NCBI GenBank assembly: GCA_029688825.1
Contig: JARUKX010000010.1
Location: 32,989-96,988 of the forward strand
DNA from: Haloarculaceae archaeon H-GB1-1
GTDB lineage: Archaea; Halobacteriota; Halobacteria; Halobacteriales; Haloarculaceae
Length of the DNA: 64,000 nt
Direction: 5' to 3'
Part shown: piece after piece, positions 45,078-53,997 of the stretch
Layout: each line of letters opens with the position of its first letter
Position numbering within the stretch: position 1 is the stretch's first letter
The notes under the pieces: generated by a model
Database searches by the model: none
What the model was told of the DNA's origin: nothing
Seen by the model: the letters and a program-made list of their open reading frames with translations, nothing else
Translations under genes and position numbers: made by a program

Positions 45078-45451
45078 TATTCTATCTGGGCCGCGTAGTC
45101 GTCCGCGTCGAGCAGGTCGTCGGTCAGGTCGCCGTCGAGTTCGAGCAGCCAGCCGTCGCCGTAGGGGTCCTCGTTGATGGCCTCGGGAGCGTCGAGGAGG
45201 GCGTCGTTGGCGGCCGTGACGGTCCCGGAGATGGGGGCGTACACGTCCGAGACGGCCTTGATGGATTCGACGGTCGCGAAGGCGTCACCGACGTCGAGGT
45301 CGTCGCCCTCGGCAGGGAGTTCGACGAACACGATGTCGCCGAGTTCGTCCTGCGCGAAGTCCGAGATGCCGATGCGGACGGTGCCGTCGGACTCGGCCAG
45401 CCATTCGTGCGATTCGGTGTAGTACAGGTCGTCGGGAATGTCGAAGCTCAT
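45077..45451 (-). CDS. gcvH: glycine cleavage system H protein
   Basis: 124-residue lipoyl carrier. The lipoylation lysine is K65 in [13 protein letters not shown]; the preceding ESHEW (14-18) and [12 protein letters not shown] are typical of GcvH. It shuttles the aminomethyl group and electrons between P, T and L proteins. The start MSFDIPDDL is taken because upstream residues are Arg/Ser-rich and not conserved. It follows gcvT by 22 nt. Confidence 0.96.
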   Translation of the reverse strand: MSFDIPDDLYYTESHEWLAESDGTVRIGISDFAQDELGDIVFVELPAEGDDLDVGDAFATVESIKAVSDVYAPISGTVTAANDALLDAPEAINEDPYGDGWLLELDGDLTDDLLDADDYAAQIE

Positions 45452-45473
45452 GGGTCGTGTGGTAGGGTGACGT

Positions 45474-46574
45474 TCACTCCGCGTCGACGGAGTCGAGGAA
45501 CGGCGTGTCGACGACGGTCGCGTCGACGTCACGGCCGCGGATGGAGAGGGTCAGTTCGGTGCCGGTCGCCGCGAAGTCGGCGTCGACGTAGCCCATCGCG
45601 ATGGGGACGCCGAGCGTCGGGCTCATCGTGCCGCTGGTGACCGTCCCGATGGCCTCGCCGTCGTCGACGATGGGGTGGCCGTGGCGCGCGATGGCGCGCT
45701 CGTCGAGGCGGATGCCGACCAGTTTCTCGTTCGGCCCGTCCTCGACCGCCCGCTCCAGCGCGGGCTTGCCGACGAAATCGCCGCTGTCGAGGTCGACGAC
45801 GAAGCCGATCCCCGTCTCGAAGGGGTCGTGGGGCTCGTCCTCGGAGTGGAAGTCCTGCCCGGAGAGCAGGAGACCCGCTTCGAGTCGGAGCGTGTCGCGA
45901 GCGCCGAGGCCACAGCGCTGGATGTCGGCGAACGCCGCCTCGATCGCGTCGGAACCCTCGCTGGGGAACATGATCTCGAAGCCGTCCTCGCCGGTGTAGC
46001 CCGTTCGGGCGACCAGACAGGTGACGCCGTCGATGGTCGTCTCCAGCGCCTCGAACGGGTCGAGTTCGGTCACGTCGTCGGCGGTTACGGCGTCGACGCG
46101 TTCGACCGCGTCCGGCCCCTGGACGGCGACCATCCCGGTCTCCTTCGTCTTGTTCGACAGGTCGACGTCGAGGTCCCAGCGGAGTTTGTGTTCGCGCAGG
46201 CGTGCGAGCATCTCCTCGTCGTGCCCGGCGTTCGGGACGAGGACGTACTCGCTCTCGGTCGGGTGGTCGTAGACGATGACGTCGTCGAGGATGACGCCGT
46301 CGTCCCGTAAGAGACAAGAGTACAGCGCCCGACCGTCGCCGAGTCCCTCGACGTCGCTCGGGGTGAGCCGGTGGAGCAGTTCCGTGGCGTCGGGGCCGTC
46401 GACAGACAGCTCACCCATGTGACTGACGTCGAACAGGCCGACCGAGTCGCGGACGGCCGCGTGCTCGTCGCGAATCGAACTGAACGAGACGGGCATCTCC
46501 CACCCGCCGAAGTCGGTGAAGTCCGCGCCCGACTCGGCGTGTGCTTCGTAGAGCGGTGGCTTTCGTAGTGACAT
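45474..46574 (-). CDS. gcvT: aminomethyltransferase (T protein)
   Basis: 366-residue folate-dependent T protein that takes the methylene group from aminomethyl-GcvH to tetrahydrofolate and releases ammonia. Typical blocks are [32 protein letters not shown] and the C-terminal MGYVDADF. The start [12 protein letters not shown] fits the family and a strong TATA box 25-32 nt upstream. First gene of the operon gcvT-gcvH-gcvPA-gcvPB-lpdA. It is distinct from the GcvT half of the flavoprotein at 26945. Confidence 0.95.
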   Translation of the reverse strand: MSLRKPPLYEAHAESGADFTDFGGWEMPVSFSSIRDEHAAVRDSVGLFDVSHMGELSVDGPDATELLHRLTPSDVEGLGDGRALYSCLLRDDGVILDDVIVYDHPTESEYVLVPNAGHDEEMLARLREHKLRWDLDVDLSNKTKETGMVAVQGPDAVERVDAVTADDVTELDPFEALETTIDGVTCLVARTGYTGEDGFEIMFPSEGSDAIEAAFADIQRCGLGARDTLRLEAGLLLSGQDFHSEDEPHDPFETGIGFVVDLDSGDFVGKPALERAVEDGPNEKLVGIRLDERAIARHGHPIVDDGEAIGTVTSGTMSPTLGVPIAMGYVDADFAATGTELTLSIRGRDVDATVVDTPFLDSVDAE

Positions 46575-46598
46575 TGTTCGACCTTCTCGGAGTAGGTG

Positions 46599-46606
46599 CA
46601 TATATC
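46599..46606 (-). promoter_or_regulatory. TATA-like box of the glycine cleavage operon
   Basis: CATATATC on the plus strand (GATATATG in the direction of transcription) lies 25-32 nt before the gcvT start. Strong match, leaderless spacing. Confidence 0.6.
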
Positions 46607-47009
46607 TTTCTGAATCTGCCGAATCTCGGCGTTTTGTACTCTCTACCTCTCGAATTCGATATGGGCGAAACCCCGGAACGATGGTTATGTTCCCCGAGTG
46701 GAGAGACCGGTGAGTCGACGCCGCTCCCCAGTCGAGCAGATGGGCCGGAGCGGCACTGACACACCAGTCCTCGCCCACCGAGGCACGCAACCGCGATTTT
46801 CGAGTGCGACGGCCGAAATGAACCGGTGCTGGGGTTTTCGGCTCTCCCGAATCGAGAACGTCGGTAGCGTTCACTCCTAGCTCCTAATCGGGAAAAGAAC
46901 TGGACGATTGTGCGGTTAGAAAACGATCAACTCGAAAAGGGGAATATCTGCTGTTCCGGCGGGGTGCGTCGTACCGGACGACGCCTGCAGAATTCGCGTC
47001 TCGTGAATG

Positions 47010-47017
47010 TTTATATA
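47010..47017 (+). promoter_or_regulatory. TATA-like box of the IclR gene
   Basis: TTTATATA lies 24-31 nt before the ATG at 47041. Confidence 0.6.
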
Positions 47018-47040
47018 GTGTTGGCGCAAACTTCCCGGTC

Positions 47041-47817
47041 ATGCCCGAGACCGGACGCGAACTGAACACGACCGCGACGTCGCTGGAGATCCTCGACGTC
47101 ATCAAGCGGATGGAGGGGGCCCGCTTGAGCGACCTCGCCAGGGAACTCGACCTCGCCAACAGCACCGTCCACGCCCATCTGACGACGCTCCTGAACAACG
47201 AGTTCGTGGTGAAGGAGGGCAACGAGTACCACCTGGGGATCAAGCTGTTCCACCTCGGCGAGCAGGCGCGCCACCGGAAACCGGAGTACGAGATCGTCCG
47301 GAGGCACGCCCACGAACTGAGTCACGAACTGAACGAGGAGGTGGCGTTCGCGATCACGGAACACGGACGGTCGGTCATCATCTTCGACGAGAACAACGAC
47401 CCCGCGAAGGAGGGCTTCCAGGTCGGACGGTACTTCTACATGCACAACTCCGCGAGCGGGAAGGCGATGCTCGCCGAGTTCCCGAGCGAGCGCGTCGACG
47501 AGGTAGTCGAGCGGTGGGGACTACCACGGGAGACGGACGAGACCATCCAGACGCGACCGGAGCTGGACGCCGAACTCGAACGGACGCGCGAGCGCGGCTA
47601 CTCCATCAACCGCCAGGAGGCGCTGGAGGGCCTGATGGCCATCGGGATGGTCGTGACGAACCCGGACGGGAGCGTCCTGGGGTCGCTCGACGTTTCGGGG
47701 CCGCCCTATCGGCTCTCCGAGGACGAGATCGTCACCCAACTCCGTCGCACGGTCGAGGACATCGAGGCCGAAATCGCGGCACAGTACGAACGCGAGGACG
47801 CGGACCGGGGACGCTGA
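47041..47817 (+). CDS. IclR family transcription regulator
   Basis: 258-residue regulator with an N-terminal winged helix (about 13-75, ARLSDLARELDLANSTVHAHL) and a C-terminal IclR effector domain (SASGKAMLAEFP, GYSINRQEALEGLMAIGM). In haloarchaea such proteins control carbon or nitrogen catabolism. It is divergent from the glycine cleavage operon and is its natural candidate regulator; that is inference from position. The second half of the effector domain is complete. Confidence 0.92.
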   Translation: MPETGRELNTTATSLEILDVIKRMEGARLSDLARELDLANSTVHAHLTTLLNNEFVVKEGNEYHLGIKLFHLGEQARHRKPEYEIVRRHAHELSHELNEEVAFAITEHGRSVIIFDENNDPAKEGFQVGRYFYMHNSASGKAMLAEFPSERVDEVVERWGLPRETDETIQTRPELDAELERTRERGYSINRQEALEGLMAIGMVVTNPDGSVLGSLDVSGPPYRLSEDEIVTQLRRTVEDIEAEIAAQYEREDADRGR

Positions 47818-48382
47818 CCACGGTCACGCTCGGCGTCGGAACCCCAGCAAGAGCGCCCGACCTCGACGCGGACGCTGCTGGCAGAGAAATTACGCGACTA
47901 TCGCTGTAATGGCCATCCGAACCGCAGTCGCTCGACGAAGCGGGCAGCCGACGGCTCGTGGTGGAACTAATTCAGATATCTTTGCACATTTCATGCATTA
48001 CCGAGCGGAAGAGAAGTTGTCGACGCTTCCGGGGCCGGACTTCCGTCGAAGGTGACCGAAATAGTCTGCAACGGGTGATCGAGTGTTCGAAACCGTGAAC
48101 GCGACGACCCGCAGCAGAGTTCCTTCGACGGTCGGGGGACGGACGCAGACTGCGTGGTATCCTGTGGTGCGAGGTGAAAGATAGGAAATTGTGGCTCTGA
48201 AGTCCGAGAAACACTGCCTGGGCCTCGTCCGTGTGGCCTTCGTTCGAACGAACCGACACTGGATCCCGGTGCGGTGACGTGAGCGATGATGTTGGTACGG
48301 CTGGGAGGTTACTTCTACAGGCAGAACGATATGGAAGACTCCACGTCGTCGTTACAGACCGGTCATACCGCTCGGGTGATCC
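47818..48382. other. gene-free region
   Basis: 565 nt between the stops of the IclR gene and the HalOD1-type gene. A TATA-like AGATATCTTTG occurs near 47976, but no open frame with haloarchaeal composition follows. Nothing else supported. Confidence 0.45.
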
Positions 48383-48700
48383 TCAGGCGATCGATATCGA
48401 ACCGTCTGCGTCGACGGTCACCTCGTGGCCGACGTAGTTGAACGTCACGGAGCCCTGATCCAGTTGCGTGCCCCTCGCACCCTCGAACAGTTCGTCGAGC
48501 GCGTCGGGATCGATGGCGTGCGCGAGCGGTTCCATCTCCATCGGGTCCGCGCCGACGTGCTCGGCGACGGCGAGGACGACTGCCGTACTTGGCTGGGAGG
48601 ACGGCTGGGGGACTGACGCGTTTCTGGGTTCTGCTACGCCGCCGTCGCACTGGATTCGGTTGGGGTCCTCAGCTCGGTCGGAGTTTCGGGAGTCACTCAT
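48383..48700 (-). CDS. HalOD1 output domain protein
   Basis: 105-residue small haloarchaeal protein. The C-terminal ~70 residues (STAVVLAVAEHVGADPMEMEPLAHAIDPDALDELF ... VTFNYVGHEVTVDADGSISI) fit the HalOD1 domain, a putative output domain common in haloarchaeal signalling. The N-terminal 35 residues are polar and probably disordered. It is divergent from the large PAS/GAF regulator at 48775, with which it may form a signalling pair. A start six codons upstream (48718) is possible. Confidence 0.8.
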   Translation of the reverse strand: MSDSRNSDRAEDPNRIQCDGGVAEPRNASVPQPSSQPSTAVVLAVAEHVGADPMEMEPLAHAIDPDALDELFEGARGTQLDQGSVTFNYVGHEVTVDADGSISIA

Positions 48701-48740
48701 CGTCACTCCTTCGTACATCCGAGTTGAAAAAACGAGCGTG

Positions 48741-48750
48741 AATTATTATA
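48741..48750 (+). promoter_or_regulatory. TATA-like box
   Basis: AATTATTATA lies 25-34 nt before the ATG at 48775 and favours that codon over the upstream GTG at 48757. The AT-rich segment may also serve the divergent gene. Confidence 0.5.
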
Positions 48751-48774
48751 CCCTGAGTGGATTACATAGGGTAT

Positions 48775-51700
48775 ATGGATTACCTTGGTGGTGTGGACCG
48801 GGCTCGAGCCACCCAGACGTCCTCCGACACTCCGGAGCAGACGGTCCTCCTCGTCGACCGGGCCAGCCGGCTCGACGAGTCCCTTGCGGCCCTCCAGCGC
48901 GAGGACTGGGAGGTCGTGGGAGCGAGCACGGTCACCGAAGCACGTCAGGTCCTGCGCACGGAGTCCGTCGCGGGCATCGTGAGCGAACTCGCCCTCTCGG
49001 GCGGGACGGGACTCGAACTGCTGGAAGTGGTGCGCGAGACGAGCGACCTCCCGTTCGTCCTCTGGACCGACGCCGGCGACGAGACCGTCGCTGGAGAGGC
49101 AATCGCCGCGGGCGTCACCCACTACGTCCCGCGACGCGAGGGGGCCGCGCTGGTCGTCGAGCGACTCCGGGACGCGCTCTCGACGGGTGGCACCCGGGGT
49201 CACGGCCAGCTCCTCGACGACGCCCTGAACCGCGTCACGGACGCGTTCTACGTGCTCGACGACGAGTGGCGGTTCACGTTCCTCAACGAGCGCACCGAGG
49301 AGCTACTGGACACGAGCGAAGGGGAACTCCTCGGAGTGAACGTCTGGGAAGCGTTTCCCCGCGCGATGCAACGCTCCTACCGGGAGTACTTCGAGCGAGC
49401 GATGGCGTCCCAGGAACCGGTCGTCTTCGAGGAGTACTCCGAGACCGCCGGGTCGTGGCTGGAGTTGCACGTCTATCCCTCCGAGTCGGGCCTCTCGGTG
49501 ACGTTCCAGGACATCACCGACCGCAAGGAGCGCGAGCGGCAGCTCGAACAGTACGAGACCATCGTCGAGACTGTCGACGACGGCATCTACGCGGTGAACG
49601 AGAACGACGAGTTCGTCCTCGTCAACGACGCTTTCTGCGAGATGGTCGGCTGGGACCACGAGGACCTGCTCGGTGAGCACCCGGCAGCGATTCACGAGGA
49701 GGTCCCCTCGCGTGACGCGTGGCTCGTGGACCAGGTCGCGGCCGGTGAACTGGAGTCGGCCACGGTCGAGGCGACGCTCCGAGCGAAGGACGGATCGGTG
49801 TTCCCGGTGGAGGGGCGGGTCAGACCGTACCCGCTGGAAACGGGGACGGGCAGATGCGGCGTCGTCCGGGACATCTCGGAGCGGAAGGAGCACGAACGGG
49901 AACTCCGGGCGGCCCGCGAGCGCTACCAGACGCTCGTGCAGGGCGCGCCGGACCCCATCTTCGTGGCCGACGCCGACTCGGGCGAGATCGTCGAGACGAA
50001 CTCCGCCGCGGGGTCCCTGCGTCGAGAGTCCCGCGAGGAGATCCGCGGGCTCCGCTTCACGGACCTCCATCCCGAGGGGGAGGCCGACCGGTATCGAGAG
50101 CTGTTCGAGCGCCTGCGCCGGAAAAGCGGTACGGTGTCCGAGTTCGACGACGGCTCGCCCATCTACGTCGTCACGGCGACGGGCGAACGGGTTCCGGTCT
50201 CGGTGAGCGCCACGACGATCAGGCTCGGAGACGAGACGCTCGTCCACGCTATCTTCCGTGACGTCTCCGCCGAGAAACGCTACGAGGAGGCGCTGTCCGG
50301 GATCAACACCACCGCTCGGAGGCTGTTGCAGGCCGACACGGACGCGGAGATCGCAGAGACGATCGTCGACTCCGCCTCCGACGTCCTCAACTTGTCGGGG
50401 ACGGCGGTCTATCTCGCCGACGAGACGGAGGGGGAACTCGTCCCGCTGGCACACTCGACGACGCTGTCCGAACTCATGCCGGACCCACCGCGTTTCACAC
50501 CCGGGAACAGCATCGCGTGGAAGGTCTTCGCCGAACAGGAGACCGTCGTCTACGACGACGTGCGGACCGCCGGGGAGGTGTACAATCCGGGGACGCCCAT
50601 CAGGAGCGAACTCGTCGTCCCGCTCGGCGAGCACGGTGTCTTCATCGCGGGCGACACGGAGTTGGGGGTCTTCGACGACCTCACGGTCGAACTGGCGAAG
50701 GCGTTCGCGGCGACGGCGGAGGCCGCACTCGACAGGGCGGCCCAGACCCAGGAACTCAGAGAGCGGGAACGACAGGCCCGCCTCCAGACCAGCCGCTACG
50801 AGCGCGTGAGTACCATCACCGAGAAGATCCGGTCGATTCACCGCGCGCTCGTCCAGGCGGAGTCACGCTACGAGATCGAACAGCAGGTCTGCGATGCGCT
50901 CGTCGACGTCGAGCAGTTCACGTTCGCGTGGATCGGCGAGCCGAACCTCGCCACGGACGAACTCACGGTGAAGGCGCAGGCCGGTGCCCACGGCGACTAC
51001 CTCGACGCGGTTTCGCTATCGCTCGACGACGAGCGGGGACTGCCAGCGTCGCGAGTCGTGCGCGACCGCGAGACGGTGACCATCACGAGCCTCGTCGACG
51101 ATCTCCAGCGCGAACCGTGGCGGAACGAAGCGCTCGGGCGGGGCTTCCGGTCGGTCGTCAGCGTCCCGCTCCTCCACGACGGCGTCCTGTACGGCGTCCT
51201 GTCCATCTACCTCGACGAATCGGGGGGCTTCGACGAGATGCTGGAGTCGGTCCTCACCGAAGCCGGGGCGCTCACTGCGTACGCGCTCAACAGCGTCGAA
51301 CAGCATCACGCGCTCGTCGGCGACGGTGCGGTCGAACTCACGTTCTCGCTGTCGGACCTGGGAGACCCGCTGGTCGAACTGGCGGCGGCCATCGACGCAG
51401 AACTGGAGGTGAAGAACATCGGTACTCGGCCGTCGGGCGGCTGTTTGCTGTATCTCCTCGTCCACGCGGATGGCCAGTCGGTCGACGTCTCTGCGGTGGA
51501 CGTCCCCAGCGTCGAGGAAGTGCGCCGCATCAACGACGCACAGCCGGCCCTGTTCGAAGTGGTCATCGGGTCGGAGTGTCTCGCGACCGAGATCGCCGAG
51601 ACGGGTGCGGTCGCACGGTCCGTCGTCTGTTCGGAAGGTGCCTGTGACCTGGTGGTCTCGATTCCGCGCCGCCGGAACGTCTCCCAGTTCGTCGAGCGGT

Positions 51701-51975
51701 TCACGGACCGGTTCCCGTCGGCGGAACTCCACGCCCAGCGCGACGCCGAATCACCGTCGACGCGACTCTCCTCGCTGTTCGACGACCTGACCGACCGCCA
51801 GCAGACCATCCTGAAGACGGCCTACTACGGGGGGTTCTACGAACAGCCTCGACGAAGTACGGGCAGCGAGATCGCCGAGACGCTCGGCATCTCTCAGCCC
51901 TCGTTCTCGAAACAGCTTCGCACGGCGGAACGGAAACTCCTGGACGCGTTCTACGGCCCCACGGGAGCGGAGTGA
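48775..51975 (+). CDS. multidomain PAS/GAF sensor-regulator with HTH_10 output
   Basis: 1066-residue soluble signal protein. In order: a receiver-like domain (about 15-140) whose phosphoacceptor site reads VSELAL, with Glu in place of Asp; three PAS domains (about 145-255, 260-370, 380-500; for example TVDDGIYAVNENDEF and GAPDPIFVADADSG); two GAF domains (about 510-650 and 685-835); a bacterio-opsin-activator-type linker domain; and a C-terminal HTH_10 (about 1000-1060, LTDRQQTILKTAYYGG). It likely senses redox, oxygen, light or a small ligand and regulates transcription directly. No kinase domain is present. Confidence 0.9.
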   Translation: MDYLGGVDRARATQTSSDTPEQTVLLVDRASRLDESLAALQREDWEVVGASTVTEARQVLRTESVAGIVSELALSGGTGLELLEVVRETSDLPFVLWTDAGDETVAGEAIAAGVTHYVPRREGAALVVERLRDALSTGGTRGHGQLLDDALNRVTDAFYVLDDEWRFTFLNERTEELLDTSEGELLGVNVWEAFPRAMQRSYREYFERAMASQEPVVFEEYSETAGSWLELHVYPSESGLSVTFQDITDRKERERQLEQYETIVETVDDGIYAVNENDEFVLVNDAFCEMVGWDHEDLLGEHPAAIHEEVPSRDAWLVDQVAAGELESATVEATLRAKDGSVFPVEGRVRPYPLETGTGRCGVVRDISERKEHERELRAARERYQTLVQGAPDPIFVADADSGEIVETNSAAGSLRRESREEIRGLRFTDLHPEGEADRYRELFERLRRKSGTVSEFDDGSPIYVVTATGERVPVSVSATTIRLGDETLVHAIFRDVSAEKRYEEALSGINTTARRLLQADTDAEIAETIVDSASDVLNLSGTAVYLADETEGELVPLAHSTTLSELMPDPPRFTPGNSIAWKVFAEQETVVYDDVRTAGEVYNPGTPIRSELVVPLGEHGVFIAGDTELGVFDDLTVELAKAFAATAEAALDRAAQTQELRERERQARLQTSRYERVSTITEKIRSIHRALVQAESRYEIEQQVCDALVDVEQFTFAWIGEPNLATDELTVKAQAGAHGDYLDAVSLSLDDERGLPASRVVRDRETVTITSLVDDLQREPWRNEALGRGFRSVVSVPLLHDGVLYGVLSIYLDESGGFDEMLESVLTEAGALTAYALNSVEQHHALVGDGAVELTFSLSDLGDPLVELAAAIDAELEVKNIGTRPSGGCLLYLLVHADGQSVDVSAVDVPSVEEVRRINDAQPALFEVVIGSECLATEIAETGAVARSVVCSEGACDLVVSIPRRRNVSQFVERFTDRFPSAELHAQRDAESPSTRLSSLFDDLTDRQQTILKTAYYGGFYEQPRRSTGSEIAETLGISQPSFSKQLRTAERKLLDAFYGPTGAE

Positions 51976-52003
51976 CCTCGCTCGGAACCGACTCCCCTCG
52001 TCG

Positions 52004-52402
52004 CTACTGATCCGGCGTGGCCTGACCCGGGTCGTCGTATTTCTCCCGGAACTCGGTGATGAGTTGCCCCATCTGGGCGTACCAGTCGTTCAGCAGTCGC
52101 TGCATCTCGGTGGCCATCTCGTCGCCGGCGGTCTGCCGATAGACGTGGTAGTACCCGCCCTGGTCGTAGTTGACCTGCTCTTTCTGGATTAGTCCGACCT
52201 GGAGCAAACGTTGGACCGACCGGTACGCCGTCGAGCGCTCCTTCTCGACGGCATCGGCGATCTCGTCGACGGTCAGCGGCTCACCCGTCTCCGCGAGCAC
52301 GCCGAAGACGTCTTTGTCCAGTTCCTTCAGCCCGTGGACGCACTCCAGTAGCCCCTCACACTCCATGTCCTGCTGGAGGTATTCGCTCATCGAGTCTGGC
52401 AT
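52004..52402 (-). CDS. winged-helix regulator next to a sulfur-transfer gene
   Basis: 132-residue DNA-binding protein with an ArsR/TrmB-like winged helix (about 20-95: VFGVLAETGEPLTVDEIADAVEKERSTAYRSVQRLLQVGLIQ) and a C-terminal helix (ATEMQRLLNDWYAQMGQLITEF). The start MPDSMSEYL is backed by a TATA-like box at 52428-52437. It is 110 nt downstream of the rhodanese-MBL gene on the same strand, and it may regulate that gene. Confidence 0.82.
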   Translation of the reverse strand: MPDSMSEYLQQDMECEGLLECVHGLKELDKDVFGVLAETGEPLTVDEIADAVEKERSTAYRSVQRLLQVGLIQKEQVNYDQGGYYHVYRQTAGDEMATEMQRLLNDWYAQMGQLITEFREKYDDPGQATPDQ

Positions 52403-52427
52403 TGGTACGTGAACGTAGGAGGGCTGC

Positions 52428-52437
52428 AAACATAAGT
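52428..52437 (-). promoter_or_regulatory. TATA-like box
   Basis: AAACATAAGT on the plus strand lies 26-35 nt before the start at 52402. Confidence 0.45.
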
Positions 52438-52512
52438 GTGTGGTATACACAATACTGTGGTGTTGTAAATAGGAAACAATCCAACTCGCGAGTCAGTCCG
52501 GTGAACGGGTTC

Positions 52513-53703
52513 TCAGTCGTTCGCCATCGACTCCTGGCTCGCCGCGCAGTTGTTGGGTCCGAGTTCGAGCGTGAACGCTTCCTCCTCGTCCGTGTCACGC
52601 TGGCCGAGGTTCGTCGCGATGATGTCCTCGTAGTTCGCCGGACGTGGCGGCATGTCCGCGAGGACGAGGTCGACGAACTCGTCCTCGTCGACGGAGAGGG
52701 CGTCCATGGTCGCGACCAGTTCGCCGATGCTCGCGGTGTAGGTGCCGTCCTCGGCAGGGACGGCCGCGTCGCTGAAGTGCGCGCCGCCCACGAGGACGTC
52801 GTCGTCGAGACGCAGGACGCGTTCTTGCAGGGATTCGTAGAGCTGGCGGGCGGCGTCGGGCGCGCCCGCGTCGCCCTCTTCCAGGTCGGGTCGAGCCACG
52901 CTCTCGATGAACAGTCCGTCGCCGGTCGTCAGGAGACTGTCGCCGACGAGGTAGGAGGTCATCCCAGAGGTGTGGCCCGGCGTGAACACCGTCTCGACCT
53001 CGGCGTCACCGACCTCGAAGACGTCCCCGTCGGCGGCCGTTTCGACGTCGTCCGCGTACGTGACGCCCCGCTCGACGGAGGCTTCCGGAATGACGCCAGT
53101 GACGCCTTCCTCGTCGAGCGCACGGACGCCGCTGATGTGGTCTGCGTGGATGTGCGTGTCGAACGCGTAGGTGAGCTCGGCCCCCATCTCGGCGGCGTCG
53201 TCGAGATAGCGGTCCGTGAACGCCTGGAGGGGATCCACGACGGCTGCCTCACCACCGTCGACGACCATGTAGCCGAGGCATCCGCTCGACGGTCGCTGGT
53301 ACTGGATCACGGTTCCCGGTCCGTCGTAGCGCTCCACCTCGACGGCCTCGTAGACGCTCGCCCAGCCGTTCATTCCCGATTCGAGGTGCGCGACGTCGCG
53401 GCCGTCTTGCTGGAGGACGCCAGCGACGTACTCGCTGGCACCACCTTTCGCACAGAGGACCACGAGCGGGTCACCCCTCGGGACCTCGCTGAGCAGGTCT
53501 TCGTCGACGTCGTCGATGAACTCGAAGTACGGCACGTTCACGACGTCGACGGTGTCGCCATCGATGTGCCATTCTTCGAACTCGCCAGTCGCCCGCGTGT
53601 CCAGGATCGTGACGTCCTCGCCGTCGTCGATGCGACGCTTGAGCTCGGCGGGCGCGATCTCTTCGACTGATTCATCGGTCGTTGGAAATGCGTCGGCTTC
53701 CAT
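52513..53703 (-). CDS. rhodanese-metallo-beta-lactamase fusion protein
   Basis: 396-residue fusion. The rhodanese domain (about 12-125) has its active-site Cys at C84 in VVLCAKGGAS; the MBL domain (about 130-330) has the complete HxHxDH motif H184-H186-D188-H189, later ligands TPGHTSG and GDGL, as in persulfide dioxygenases (ETHE1-like). It could oxidise glutathione- or other thiol persulfides and transfer sulfane sulfur. The domain order is reversed relative to fusions with the rhodanese at the C-terminus. The start MEADAFPT was taken since upstream sequence is not conserved-looking. Confidence 0.87.
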   Translation of the reverse strand: MEADAFPTTDESVEEIAPAELKRRIDDGEDVTILDTRATGEFEEWHIDGDTVDVVNVPYFEFIDDVDEDLLSEVPRGDPLVVLCAKGGASEYVAGVLQQDGRDVAHLESGMNGWASVYEAVEVERYDGPGTVIQYQRPSSGCLGYMVVDGGEAAVVDPLQAFTDRYLDDAAEMGAELTYAFDTHIHADHISGVRALDEEGVTGVIPEASVERGVTYADDVETAADGDVFEVGDAEVETVFTPGHTSGMTSYLVGDSLLTTGDGLFIESVARPDLEEGDAGAPDAARQLYESLQERVLRLDDDVLVGGAHFSDAAVPAEDGTYTASIGELVATMDALSVDEDEFVDLVLADMPPRPANYEDIIATNLGQRDTDEEEAFTLELGPNNCAASQESMAND

Positions 53704-53964
53704 GGGTGTGCATCCGACTGTAGTGGGGGGTGGGATAAAACAGTTTTGCATAGAAGACACAATACAGAACAATATGATGTCCGAGACCGACCAGCGTTTC
53801 GGGTTCCCCGTCCGGGGTGAGACTGCCCAGACACCGTTTCGAGCGTCGAGTTTCCTCACCGACCGCTGTATTCCTTCGCGATAGGGGCTGAACGAGGGTG
53901 TTCCGACGTGGGTGACATCGAGTCCACCGACCAGGGCCATTTGCTAATATTGGGAAAACACAAC

Positions 53965-53973
53965 AATATTAAT
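53965..53973 (+). promoter_or_regulatory. TATA-like box
   Basis: AATATTAAT lies 25-33 nt before the ATG at 53998 and supports that start. Confidence 0.5.
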
Positions 53974-53997
53974 GCCGCTCGGGAACGAGGTTCAGCT

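Larger units (their letters stand above)
46575..47040. other. divergent promoter region between gcvT and the IclR gene
   Basis: 466 nt without a gene. It holds TATA-like boxes for gcvT (46599-46606) and for the IclR regulator (47010-47017) and a perfect 10-nt palindrome TCGAATTCGA at 46650-46659 that could be an operator. No RNA gene or glycine-riboswitch-like fold was evident by eye. Confidence 0.5.
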
